Source: Chromohalobacter sp. 11-W (GTDB lineage Bacteria > Pseudomonadota > Gammaproteobacteria > Pseudomonadales > Halomonadaceae). Taken from it: DNA of 64,000 nucleotides. Each line of letters begins with the position of its first letter. The stretch's first letter is position 1. Below the pieces are notes generated by a model. The model was not told the origin of the DNA, ran no database searches, and saw only the letters and a program-made list of their open reading frames with translations. Position numbers and translations under genes: made by a program. The DNA lies in assembly GCF_029889905.1 (NCBI RefSeq), contig NZ_JARANZ010000001.1, forward strand, positions 434,001-498,000. The letters are read 5' to 3'. Positions 19,684 through 28,288 of the stretch are shown piece after piece.

Positions 19684-21624
19684 TCAGACGGCGGGACGTG
19701 CGACCAACGAGCGTGTCGTCTCGACGGCCTCGGCCAGGGCGACCTGAACGCTGTCGCCGAGCTTGTAGCGCGGCTGGCCCTCGATCTGAATACGGCCTTC
19801 CTTGTCGTCGATAACGACCTTGTCGCGTTCACTGTGCATGAACGGTGCCGGGACGAACGCCGTGGCGCCATTGGCGGAGAGCCGAACCCGCATGCCGCCG
19901 CGGTTGATGGCGATGATCTCGGCGTCGAAGACCTCGCCGTTTTCGGCGGAGGGGCCGAGATAGCGCACGTAGAGCCAATCCTTGACGTCACGTTCGGCCA
20001 TGCGATTCAGACGCCGACGCTCGGTGAGCTGCTCGGTCAATGCCTGGCTGGCCTCGGCGGGCGCGTCCTCGCCCTTGAGCACGCGCTTGATCAAGCGGTG
20101 ATTGACCATGTCGCCGTACTTACGGATGGGCGATGTCCAGGTGGCGTATGCCGGCAGTCCCAGCCCGAAGTGTGGGCCAGGCTGGGCGGACATGTTGGTA
20201 TAGCCCTGGAAACGGCGCAGGCGTGCGTCGAGCCAGGCATCCTCGCGTGCTTCTAGGGCGCGGCGCAGCTCGCGATAGCGCGAGAGCTCCAGCAACTGTT
20301 CGCGTTCCACGTTGATGTCCTGGGTGGCCAGAAACTCGATCGCCTGGTCGGCCTTTTCGGGTTCGAACGCCTGGTGCACATTGAAGATGCCATGACCCAC
20401 GCGCGAGGCCAGCAGATCGGCGCAGCAGGCGTTGGCCGCGATCATCGACTCCTCGATCATGCGCTGAGCGGTGCGACGTTCCTCGATACGCACCGCCAAC
20501 ACGTTGCCCGCGTCATCGACGTCGAAGGCATAATCGGGACGATCCTTGAACACCAGCGTGTGTTCCTCGCGCCAGGCGTTGCGGGCCTCGGTCATCGCGG
20601 CCAAGGCCTTGAGCTGCGTGGCCATGGTCTCGTCGTCGGGAGCCCAATCACCTTGGCCTTCCAGCCAGTCGGAAATCTGGTCATACACCAGGCGGGCATG
20701 CGAACGGACATTGGCGGCGAAGAAGCGATAGTCGCCGAGGGTGCCGTCGCGCTGGATATCCAATGTGCAAACCAGGGTCGGGCGATCCTCGCCTTCCTTC
20801 AGCGAGCACAGCTCATTGGCGAGCGTTTCCGGCAGCATGGTGACGTTCTGGCCCGGCAGATACACCGTGAAGGCCCGTGTCTGCGCTTCCAAATCGACCG
20901 GGTCGCCCTCGCGGACGTAGGCCGTGGGGTCGGCGATCGCCACGCTGAGACGCCAGCCATCTTCGCGTGTCTCGATGTACAGGGCGTCGTCCATGTCGCG
21001 TGTCTTTTCACCGTCGATGGTGAAAAAGGGCGTCGCGGTGAGGTCTTCGCGTTCAAGCCCTTCGTCGTGCAGCGGCCACTGCTCGCCGAACTGCGGCGAG
21101 GCTTGCTCCAGCGCATGACGCGCCAGCGTCACGCGCCACGGCACGGCGGGGTTGTCGGCCTTGACTACTAGCTCGTCGACCTGGGCGAAAAAACCGCGAT
21201 CGTCGGGCTTGAGCGGGTGGCGCACCAAGCGCGCCACGACCCAGTCGCCGTCACCGAGCGTACTTTCGTCGAGCGAGTTCTTGAGGCGTGCGCGCAACTG
21301 GTTATTGATCAACGGATGGTCTGGAACGACGCTGAGGCGCCCATCGCGCTTGACCAGTCGCGCCACGAAACGCTCGAGCCCCGCCTCGAGGAGCGTGTCG
21401 GGCTCGGCGGAGGTCTTGTCCCCCTCCTGCTTGATCAGCGCATCGACGCGGTCGCCATGCAGTACCTGCTTCATGGCGGGGGGCGGAACGAAATAGGAGG
21501 TACCGTCTTCGGCTTCGAGAAAGCCGAAGCCGCGATCGGTGGCCTTGATCACCCCTTGAACACGCGGGGTGGTTTCACGAATCTGTTGCTTGAGCTGGGC
21601 AAGCGCGGAGTTGTTCTGCAGCAT
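19684..21624 (-). CDS. rnb: Exoribonuclease II
   Basis: Processive 3'-5' RNA hydrolase. From the ATG at 21624 the protein is 646 aa, almost the length of E. coli Rnb (644), and it begins MLQNNSALAQLKQQIRETTPR as that enzyme does. Cold-shock domains come first, then the RNB catalytic domain with the Asp cluster in TIDGEKTRDMDDALY. The PGPHFGLGLPAYATWTSPIRKYGD segment follows, and a C-terminal S1 domain ends it. The frame extends 51 codons further upstream without homology. The ribosome site is weak, so expression may be low or coupled. Confidence 0.95.
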   Translation of the reverse strand: MLQNNSALAQLKQQIRETTPRVQGVIKATDRGFGFLEAEDGTSYFVPPPAMKQVLHGDRVDALIKQEGDKTSAEPDTLLEAGLERFVARLVKRDGRLSVVPDHPLINNQLRARLKNSLDESTLGDGDWVVARLVRHPLKPDDRGFFAQVDELVVKADNPAVPWRVTLARHALEQASPQFGEQWPLHDEGLEREDLTATPFFTIDGEKTRDMDDALYIETREDGWRLSVAIADPTAYVREGDPVDLEAQTRAFTVYLPGQNVTMLPETLANELCSLKEGEDRPTLVCTLDIQRDGTLGDYRFFAANVRSHARLVYDQISDWLEGQGDWAPDDETMATQLKALAAMTEARNAWREEHTLVFKDRPDYAFDVDDAGNVLAVRIEERRTAQRMIEESMIAANACCADLLASRVGHGIFNVHQAFEPEKADQAIEFLATQDINVEREQLLELSRYRELRRALEAREDAWLDARLRRFQGYTNMSAQPGPHFGLGLPAYATWTSPIRKYGDMVNHRLIKRVLKGEDAPAEASQALTEQLTERRRLNRMAERDVKDWLYVRYLGPSAENGEVFDAEIIAINRGGMRVRLSANGATAFVPAPFMHSERDKVVIDDKEGRIQIEGQPRYKLGDSVQVALAEAVETTRSLVARPAV

Positions 21625-21742
21625 CGAGACACATTCGGTTGGGGGGAGTAGGGCGATACTATACGGGTTCGTGTATCCCCCGCCAACCGACGCCTGGCGG
21701 GGAAAAGCGGGGGATATACGCGATGTCTTGCCGAGCGCTGGA

Positions 21743-22372
21743 TCAGCGCAGCGCCTCATCAATCGCCGTATTGCCATCGAGCAGGGAAAACTTGTGCTGG
21801 CGCAGTTCTCGGTTGCGCACTACCTCGAGCAACGCATGCGCCACGTTGGCGCGTGAAATGCGGTTGTCATCGGCATTGGCGATGTCGGTCGTGACGCGCC
21901 GTGTCGCGGCATCGTCGGTCAGCCGGCCGGGTTTGAGAATCACGTACGGCACGCGAGATGCACGCAAATGGGCATCGGCGGCATGCTTGGCGGCCATGTA
22001 GGGGCGTAGCTTGGCCGGTGCCTCAAGCACTTGGTCGGCACGCATGGCGCTGAGCATGATGAAGCGTCCGATGCCCAGCGACGCAGCCAGATCGATCGCG
22101 CTTAGCGCACCATACAGATCGATCATCAGCGTCTTGTCGGGACCGGTATGTGGGCCCGAGCCCGCCGCGAAAACCACCTGATCGCAGCCATAGAAAGCAT
22201 GGCGGAAATTGCTTTCCAGATCGGCGAGCACCGTTTCGATACCTCGCTCCTGGAACCACGCCTGCTGCGACGTATCGCGAATCATCGCCCGAATCGGCAC
22301 GTCGGCCTGATGCGCGAGTTCACAGAATTGGCGGCCGATCTGGCCGTTGGCACCGATCACTAGCGTCTTCAT
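21743..22372 (-). CDS. Atypical SDR, NAD(P)H-binding (YwnB/NmrA-like)
   Basis: 209 aa Rossmann protein with TLVIGANGQIGRQF as the dinucleotide-binding motif, followed by IRDTSQ and FAAGSGPHTG. No YxxxK catalytic pair is obvious, which fits the atypical NmrA-like group that senses or reduces small substrates such as flavins or quinones. It lies 118 bp upstream of rnb on the same strand. Its specific role is unknown. Confidence 0.8.
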   Translation of the reverse strand: MKTLVIGANGQIGRQFCELAHQADVPIRAMIRDTSQQAWFQERGIETVLADLESNFRHAFYGCDQVVFAAGSGPHTGPDKTLMIDLYGALSAIDLAASLGIGRFIMLSAMRADQVLEAPAKLRPYMAAKHAADAHLRASRVPYVILKPGRLTDDAATRRVTTDIANADDNRISRANVAHALLEVVRNRELRQHKFSLLDGNTAIDEALR

Positions 22373-22454
22373 GGGGTTCTCCTCAGTGATGTCGATAACT
22401 ATTGCATGCGGTTCTCGGCGCCGGTAATCAAGCCCGAAAGACGCTTTTAGCTAC

Positions 22455-22545
22455 CAGCTTCGTCCTTCATTCCTCCATTCCTTCACTCCCTCCCTGCTTC
22501 ATTCTTCCTTCTTTTCTCTCTTGCCTCTTCACGTTTTCCTTCGAC
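22455..22545 (+). other. Pyrimidine-rich tract upstream of the nag promoter
   Basis: About 90 bp of the + strand are nearly all C and T (TTCATTCCTCCATTCCTTCA type repeats). It resembles the tract at 2445-2475. No gene is seen; it may be structural (triplex-prone) or simple low-complexity sequence. Confidence 0.5.
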
Positions 22546-22564
22546 AGGGGGGATGGCTTGAGAG

Positions 22565-22617
22565 ATACCACTGCAAGACCAATTGGTATTTGACTGGTAT
22601 TAAAGAGGCTCTATATT
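22565..22617 (+). promoter_or_regulatory. nag operon promoter with GntR-type operator half-sites
   Basis: TTGACT (22590-22595) and TATATT (22612-22617) are separated by 16 bp. Around the -35 lie ATACCA (22565-22570), the palindrome ACCAATTGGT (22578-22587) and two direct copies of TGGTATT 11 bp apart (22584 and 22595). This clustering over the -35 fits autorepression by the GntR protein encoded just downstream. Confidence 0.65.
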
Positions 22618-22651
22618 GGTTATTCAGAACCCGACATGAGAGGTCGTCTTC

Positions 22652-23392
22652 ATGGACCCACGTTTTGTCGAGATGACGCTGGATCCCGACCTGGCGACGC
22701 CGCTTTATCATCAGTTGGCGCGGCAGCTGGGTGATGCCATCGAGGCGGGGGCCTGGCAGGCCGGCGAGGCGTTACCCTCAGAGCGCGCATTGGCTGAAAC
22801 GCTGGAGGTTTCGCGTATCACCGCGCGCAAGGCGTTGGAACGCCTCGCCGAGCAGGGCCTGATTCGGCGTACGCATGGTTCAGGTACGTTCATCGCGCCA
22901 CGCTTCAATCAGCCATTGACGCGTCTGACGAGTTTTTCCGAGTTGCTGACGCAGCGTGGCTTTACGCCCCGTTCGCGCTGGCTGTCTCGCCAGTTGGGCA
23001 TGCCGAGTACCGAAGAGGCGTTGCGTCTTGGGCTGCGTGGCGGTACTCAGGTGGCGCGTCTCAAGCGTCTGCGCCTAGCCGACGACGTGGTGATGGCGGT
23101 CGAGGAAAGCTGCCTGCCTGAATCGATACTGCCCGAGCCGGAAGGCGTCGGGCAGTCGCTCTACGCGACGCTGGAAGCACACGGCAAGACGGTGGAGCGC
23201 GCCCTGCAGCACCTGACTGCCGTCAATGCCGACGCCGAGCTCGCCGCTTTGGCTGAAGTCCCCGAGGGCGAGGCGCTGCTCAAGGTCACCCGCCTTGGCT
23301 ACCTCGCCGATGGCAGCCCGGCGGAGTTGACCATCACTTACTGCCGCACCGATTACTACGACTTCATGGTCGAGCTGCACCGGGCTCGATAA
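22652..23392 (+). CDS. nagQ: GntR/HutC-family regulator of GlcNAc genes
   Basis: 246 aa. The N-terminal winged helix (residues about 15-80: ATPLYHQLARQLGDAIEAG, LPSERALAETLEVSRITARKAL, RRTHGSGTFIAP) is typical GntR. A C-terminal UTRA ligand domain follows (about 95-240). Its place at the head of nagA-nagB-PTS genes indicates a sensor of a GlcNAc or glucosamine phosphate, as for NagQ/NagR/DasR proteins. GAGAGG precedes the ATG. The last six codons plus stop are repeated just downstream. The symbol rests on context. Confidence 0.88.
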   Translation: MDPRFVEMTLDPDLATPLYHQLARQLGDAIEAGAWQAGEALPSERALAETLEVSRITARKALERLAEQGLIRRTHGSGTFIAPRFNQPLTRLTSFSELLTQRGFTPRSRWLSRQLGMPSTEEALRLGLRGGTQVARLKRLRLADDVVMAVEESCLPESILPEPEGVGQSLYATLEAHGKTVERALQHLTAVNADAELAALAEVPEGEALLKVTRLGYLADGSPAELTITYCRTDYYDFMVELHRAR

Positions 23393-23419
23393 AAAACCGA
23401 GCTTCACCGGGCTCGATAA
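23371..23419 (+). repeat. 27-bp tandem duplication over the nagQ stop codon
   Basis: A 22-bp segment ending in the nagQ stop (23371-23392) recurs at 23398-23419 with a single G-to-T change. Each copy can fold as CGAGC/GCTCG. It probably arose by slippage and leaves the protein intact. Confidence 0.75.
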
Positions 23420-23463
23420 CTAACGCGAACGCGCGTCTGTGGGCGCGTTAAAAAGGTAAGCCA

Positions 23464-24606
23464 ATGCATTACGGCAACATCCTCACCCCCGAAGGCTGGC
23501 GCCTGGGCGAGATCCACTGGTGCGATGGACGTATCGCGCGCATTGACGGTGCGCCGGTCGATCCGGCGGACAACGATGCGCCCTATATAGTGCCCGGCTT
23601 CATCGACCTGCACGTGCATGGCGGCGGTGGCGCCGACACCATGGAAGGCGGCGAGGCGGTGACCACGCTGGCGCGTACCCATGCGCGCTTTGGCACCACC
23701 AGCCTTTTGGCGACGACCATGACCGCCACCGACGCCGAGATACGCCACGTACTTGGCGAAATCGGTGCCTTGATGGAACAGTCACCCGGCAAGGCCGCAC
23801 GCATACTCGGCGTGCATCTTGAAGGGCCCTATATCAATCCCGGTAAGCTCGGTGCTCAGCCACCTTACGCACGGCCGGGCGAAATCGCCGAGATCGACGC
23901 GCTATGCGACTTGGCGCCGATTCGGCTGGTCACCCTGGCGCCGGAACTCTCCGGGCATTACGCCCTGATTCGTCATTTGAGCGAGCGCGGTGTGCGCGTG
24001 CAATTGGGTCATACCCTGGGCACCTATGAACAGGGCGTGGCAGCGATGGAGCACGGCGCCTGCGGCTTTACTCACCTCTATAACGCCATGACCGGCCTGC
24101 ATCATCGCCATCCCGGCATGACGGGTGCCGCGCTGGCGCATGCCGATTTCGCCGAGCTAATTCCCGACTTGTTGCACGTCCATCCCGGTGCGATTCGCGT
24201 CGCGCTTAGAAGCATCCCGCGCCTCTATGCCGTGACCGACTCGACCGCTGCCGCCGGCATGCCCGATGGCGAATATCGCCTCGGTGAGCAGGCGGTGACC
24301 AAATGCCTGGGTGGGGTGCGCCTCGCCGACGGCACGCTCGCCGGTAGTACCCTGACCATGGATCAGGCGCTGCGCAATCTGGTCGAGATCGGTCTGTCAC
24401 TGGCCGAGGCCAGTGAGCGCGTATCGCGCCATCCCGCCGATTTTCTCGGCCTGCCCGAGCGTGGCCGGTTGGCCGATGGCTGTTACGCCGACGTCGTGGT
24501 GCTCGACCGCGATCTGGCCGTCGACTGTGTCTATGTCGAGGGCCATTGCGTGGCTGGCGAGGATTCCGAAGACGTCCCAACGACCCGCCCAGGAGACGAT
24601 GCATGA
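23464..24606 (+). CDS. nagA: N-acetylglucosamine-6-phosphate deacetylase
   Basis: Removes acetate from GlcNAc-6-P to give GlcN-6-P, which the next gene product converts further. The 380-aa amidohydrolase has the metal-binding His50-Val-His52 in PGFIDLHVHGGGG and a Glu in GVHLEGPYINP. Histidines are in LGHTLGTYEQG and THLYNAMTGLHHRHPG, and the catalytic Asp is in VTDSTAAAGMPDG. Its stop overlaps the start of the deaminase gene (ATGA). Confidence 0.95.
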   Translation: MHYGNILTPEGWRLGEIHWCDGRIARIDGAPVDPADNDAPYIVPGFIDLHVHGGGGADTMEGGEAVTTLARTHARFGTTSLLATTMTATDAEIRHVLGEIGALMEQSPGKAARILGVHLEGPYINPGKLGAQPPYARPGEIAEIDALCDLAPIRLVTLAPELSGHYALIRHLSERGVRVQLGHTLGTYEQGVAAMEHGACGFTHLYNAMTGLHHRHPGMTGAALAHADFAELIPDLLHVHPGAIRVALRSIPRLYAVTDSTAAAGMPDGEYRLGEQAVTKCLGGVRLADGTLAGSTLTMDQALRNLVEIGLSLAEASERVSRHPADFLGLPERGRLADGCYADVVVLDRDLAVDCVYVEGHCVAGEDSEDVPTTRPGDDA

Positions 24607-25625
24607 GTTCGATGATGCTCAGCGAAGCGCGCGATGCCCCCGAGCGAGTCGCCGCTCAATTGACCCACAACGCCCAGCCGCTGGCCGAACTAGGCGAGTG
24701 GCTGCGGCAATGCGATCCGCATGGTGTGGTCACCGTGGCGCGCGGTAGCTCCGACCATGCTGCCAGTTACTTCGCCTATTTATGCATGCAGAGCCGAGGG
24801 ATTCCGGTGGCCTCGCTGCCGCCGTCGCTGACCACCCTGGCGCGGGCGCCGTGGAAGCTCGATGGCCAGCTGGCGCTGGCGATCTCACAGTCCGGGCAGA
24901 GCCCCGACCTGATCGAGACCCAGAAGGCGCTGGCCGCCGGTGGGGCGCAGACGCTGGCGTTGGTCAATACGCCCCAGTCGCCGCTGGGCGAGGTCAGCGA
25001 TCGCGAGATTGCGCTGCATGCCGGTGCGGAGCGCAGCGTCGCTGCGACCAAGAGCTACCTGGCCACGCTATCGGCCTGCGCTCAGTTGCTGGGCCACTGG
25101 AACCGGGACCACGCATTGCTCGCCGCGCTCGAGGCGCTACCCGAACGGCTACGCGTGGCGGCCGAGCAGGAGTGGTCGCCGGCCATCGAGGCACTGCGCA
25201 ATGCCGACAAGTTGATGGTGGTGGGGCGTGGCGCGGGGTTGGCCGTCGCCCAGGAAGCGGCGCTCAAGTTCAAGGAAACCTGCGCCCTCCAGGCCGAGCC
25301 GTTCAGCGGTGCCGAGGTCAAGCACGGTCCGATGGCGTTGATCGGTTCCGGCTATCCGGTGCTGGTGTTCGCTCCGCCGGGGCCCGAGCAGGCCGGCCTG
25401 CTCGAGCTCGCCGAATGGCTCAAAAGTGTCGGCGCACGGGTGCTGCTGGCCGCCGATGCAGGCATCGCCCAGCGTGAGCTGACGCTTGCCGACGCCGGCC
25501 ATGCGGCGCTGCAGCCGCTGTCGGTCATCCAGAGTTTCTACGCCATGGCCGCCCAACTGGCGGTAGCACGGGGTAGCGACCCCGACCAACCGCGTCATCT
25601 CAAGAAGGTAACCCGTACGCGCTGA
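24603..25625 (+). CDS. nagB: SIS-domain glucosamine-6-phosphate deaminase (NagB-II type)
   Basis: 340 aa with two SIS sugar-isomerase domains (ARGSSDHAASYFAYL, ISQSGQSPDLIETQKAL, GRGAGLAVAQEAALKFKET). It resembles the isomerase half of GlmS without the glutaminase domain, the hallmark of the alternative NagB-II deaminase. It likely converts GlcN-6-P to fructose-6-P and ammonia. The start is the ATG at 24603, overlapping nagA; the open frame upstream lies over nagA. The gene symbol refers to function and the protein is unrelated to classical NagB. Confidence 0.88.
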   Translation: MSSMMLSEARDAPERVAAQLTHNAQPLAELGEWLRQCDPHGVVTVARGSSDHAASYFAYLCMQSRGIPVASLPPSLTTLARAPWKLDGQLALAISQSGQSPDLIETQKALAAGGAQTLALVNTPQSPLGEVSDREIALHAGAERSVAATKSYLATLSACAQLLGHWNRDHALLAALEALPERLRVAAEQEWSPAIEALRNADKLMVVGRGAGLAVAQEAALKFKETCALQAEPFSGAEVKHGPMALIGSGYPVLVFAPPGPEQAGLLELAEWLKSVGARVLLAADAGIAQRELTLADAGHAALQPLSVIQSFYAMAAQLAVARGSDPDQPRHLKKVTRTR

Positions 25626-25700
25626 GCGCTTTTCGATTCCTTTTCCAATAACAGCTTTCCCGACAACAGCTTTCTCGACAACAACAATGCCGGAGGCAAC

Positions 25701-28229
25701 ATGGCTTCATCCTTAGACATCCTGGCACCGGTGGACGGCGTCCTCGTCGCCCTCGACGCGGTGCCCGACCCGGTCTTCGCCGAGGGCACTCTCGGCGACG
25801 GCCTGGCCATCGATCCGCTGGGCGCTACGCTGCACGCGCCCTGCGACGGCGAGATCGTACACTGCGCACGTACCGCCCACGCGGTGACGCTGCGCAGTGC
25901 GGGCGGCGTCGAACTGCTCATTCATCTGGGACTGGATACCGTCAACCTCGACGGTGCCGGGATCGAGTTACTGGTCGAGGCCGGTCAGCGGGTTGAGGCT
26001 GGCGCGCCGTTGCTACGTTTCGATGCCGACCAGGTCGCCCAGCAGGCGATGAGCCTGATCACGCCATTGATTATCGCCGAACCGTCCGGTTGGCGTCTGA
26101 CGTCTCATGGCACACAGCACAGCGGCGACACAGTGCGCCGGGGCGAGGTGATCATGCGTCTCGAGGCGTCTGCCTCCTCACCGAACGTCGCGCCTGAATC
26201 GGTCGAGGCATCGCCCCAGCAAACGCGGGCAGCGACCCGCGACGTCATCCTGGCCCTGGCGGCCGGACTGCACGCACGGCCTGCGGCCCGGCTGCGCGCT
26301 ATCGCCCACGAACAGAATGTCGATCTCGAACTCGTCTACGGCGAAACCCACGTCGATGCACGCAGCCTGAGCCGGTTGATGAACATGGGGCTGGTGGAAG
26401 GCGATCGTGTGACGCTGATCGCACGCGGCGAACGCGCCACGGCGGCGCTGGATGCCGCCGAGCGGCTGCTGAGCGAAGCCGAGGTCGATGATCCGGCTTC
26501 CAGCGCCGCCGAGCTGCCTACCGCCGAGGCTGGGGCAGGGCAGTTGGCCGGGCTCGTCGCCAGCCAAGGGCTCGCGGTCGGGCCGCTGCATCATTATGTG
26601 GCGGCATTACCCACGGTACCGCAAGTCGGCGATGATCCGGCGCATGAGCGCGCGGCGCTGAGCGTGGCATTGGAGAACGTCGATCATTCGCTCAAGACGG
26701 CGCTGGGGCAAGCCAAGCGCAGCGGACGAAGCAGTGAAGCCGAAATCCTCGAGGCGCACTTGGCCTGGCTCGACGATCCGGCGCTACGCGAGGCCGCCGA
26801 CGGTTACGTCGACAGCGGACGCAGTGCCGGGCAGGCCTGGAAGGAGGCCCTAGATGATGAAGTGGCGCGTCTGCAGGCGACGGGCAATAAGCTGCTGGCG
26901 GCGCGGGTTGCCGACCTACGCGACCTACAGCGCCAAGTGATGGCGCGCCTGGGGTCGGCGCCGAGCGTCCCACAGGTGCCGGCCGACGCCATCGTCATCG
27001 CCGACGATCTGACGCCCTCGGAACTGACGGCCTTGGCCGCTCAGCGTCCGGCGGGCATCTGCCTGGTGGCGGGAGGTACCACGTCGCACGTGGCGATTCT
27101 CGCCCGTGCCCGGGGCCTGCCGTGTTTGGTGGCGATGGGCGCGATGCTGGAATCGGCCGAAGGGGAGATGGCGATTCTCGATGCCGAGCGCGGCTTGCTC
27201 GAACCGCAGCCGGATAGCGACAGCCTGGAGGCCATGCGTGAGCGTATCGCTGAGCGTGAGCGGGCCCGAGGCGCTGCCCGCGAGTCGGCAAGGAAGCCAG
27301 CGACGACCCGTGACGGGCGCACTATCGAGGTCTGCGCTAACGTCGCCGGCGGCGCCGAGGCGCGCATCGCTGCGCAGGAGGGGGCTGATGGCATCGGCCT
27401 GCTGCGCAGCGAATTCCTGTTCCTCGACCGTGATCGCGCGCCGAGCGTCGACGAACAACGCGAGGAATATCAGGCTGCGCTCGATGCAATGAGCGGCAAG
27501 CCGGTGGTCGTCCGTACGCTGGATATCGGCGCCGACAAGCAACTGAGCTACCTACCGCTGCCCAACGTTCCCAATCCTGCACTGGGTGTGCGCGGCATTC
27601 GCTTGTGGGCAAGCCAAGCGGCACTGCTGAATAGTCAGTTACGCGCTTTACTCGCGCTCGAGCCACTCGGCTCGCTGCGCATCATGCTGCCGATGGTCAG
27701 TGGCGTTGGGGAGTTGCGGGCGTTGCGTCAACGACTTGAAACGCTGGCCAGTGAACTGGGCGTGAGTCGCCTGCCGCAACTTGGGGTGATGATCGAGGTG
27801 CCTTCGGCCGCACTTTGCGCCGCCAGCCTCGCCGCCGAGGCCGATTTCCTGTCGATCGGCACTAACGACCTGACGCAGTACACCCTGGCCATGGACCGTG
27901 AAGATCCCGGACTCGCCGCACAACTCGACGTGCTGCATCCGGCGGTATTGCGGCTGATCAAGGCCACCGTCGAAGGTGCCGCCGGACGTTGCCCGGTGGG
28001 TGTATGCGGCGCCGCTGCCGGTGATCCGCTGGCATTGGCCGTGCTGGTGGCACTGGGGGTCGAGGAACTCTCGGTGGAGCCGAGCCGCATACCGGCGGTC
28101 AAGGCTTCACTGCGTGGGCTAGATGCTGGCGCACTCGCTGAGCAACTGTCGGCCTGGTTGGAGCTGGACGATGGCGCCGCCGTGCGCGCACAAGTCAAGG
28201 CTTGGCTGGAAGCACCGGTCACCGCTTGA
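25701..28229 (+). CDS. nagF: PTS fusion protein EIIA(Glc-type)-HPr-EI
   Basis: 842-aa phosphoryl relay. An EIIA(Glc-family) domain (1-150) has His75 in LLIHLGLDTV. An HPr domain (about 175-260) has His191 in AAGLHARPAARL. Enzyme I (about 280-840) has His463 in GGTTSHVAILARARGLP and the PEP-binding segment GIGLLRSEFLF. One polypeptide thus carries phosphate from PEP to the EIICB encoded next, making the uptake route independent of general PTS proteins. The start follows a GGAGG site. Pseudomonas NagF has the same arrangement, hence the symbol. Confidence 0.93.
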   Translation: MASSLDILAPVDGVLVALDAVPDPVFAEGTLGDGLAIDPLGATLHAPCDGEIVHCARTAHAVTLRSAGGVELLIHLGLDTVNLDGAGIELLVEAGQRVEAGAPLLRFDADQVAQQAMSLITPLIIAEPSGWRLTSHGTQHSGDTVRRGEVIMRLEASASSPNVAPESVEASPQQTRAATRDVILALAAGLHARPAARLRAIAHEQNVDLELVYGETHVDARSLSRLMNMGLVEGDRVTLIARGERATAALDAAERLLSEAEVDDPASSAAELPTAEAGAGQLAGLVASQGLAVGPLHHYVAALPTVPQVGDDPAHERAALSVALENVDHSLKTALGQAKRSGRSSEAEILEAHLAWLDDPALREAADGYVDSGRSAGQAWKEALDDEVARLQATGNKLLAARVADLRDLQRQVMARLGSAPSVPQVPADAIVIADDLTPSELTALAAQRPAGICLVAGGTTSHVAILARARGLPCLVAMGAMLESAEGEMAILDAERGLLEPQPDSDSLEAMRERIAERERARGAARESARKPATTRDGRTIEVCANVAGGAEARIAAQEGADGIGLLRSEFLFLDRDRAPSVDEQREEYQAALDAMSGKPVVVRTLDIGADKQLSYLPLPNVPNPALGVRGIRLWASQAALLNSQLRALLALEPLGSLRIMLPMVSGVGELRALRQRLETLASELGVSRLPQLGVMIEVPSAALCAASLAAEADFLSIGTNDLTQYTLAMDREDPGLAAQLDVLHPAVLRLIKATVEGAAGRCPVGVCGAAAGDPLALAVLVALGVEELSVEPSRIPAVKASLRGLDAGALAEQLSAWLELDDGAAVRAQVKAWLEAPVTA

Positions 28230-28288
28230 CGCGCCTGACGTTCGGAACAACGACATTCTGGACAACAACAAGAGTGGGAGAAACGATC

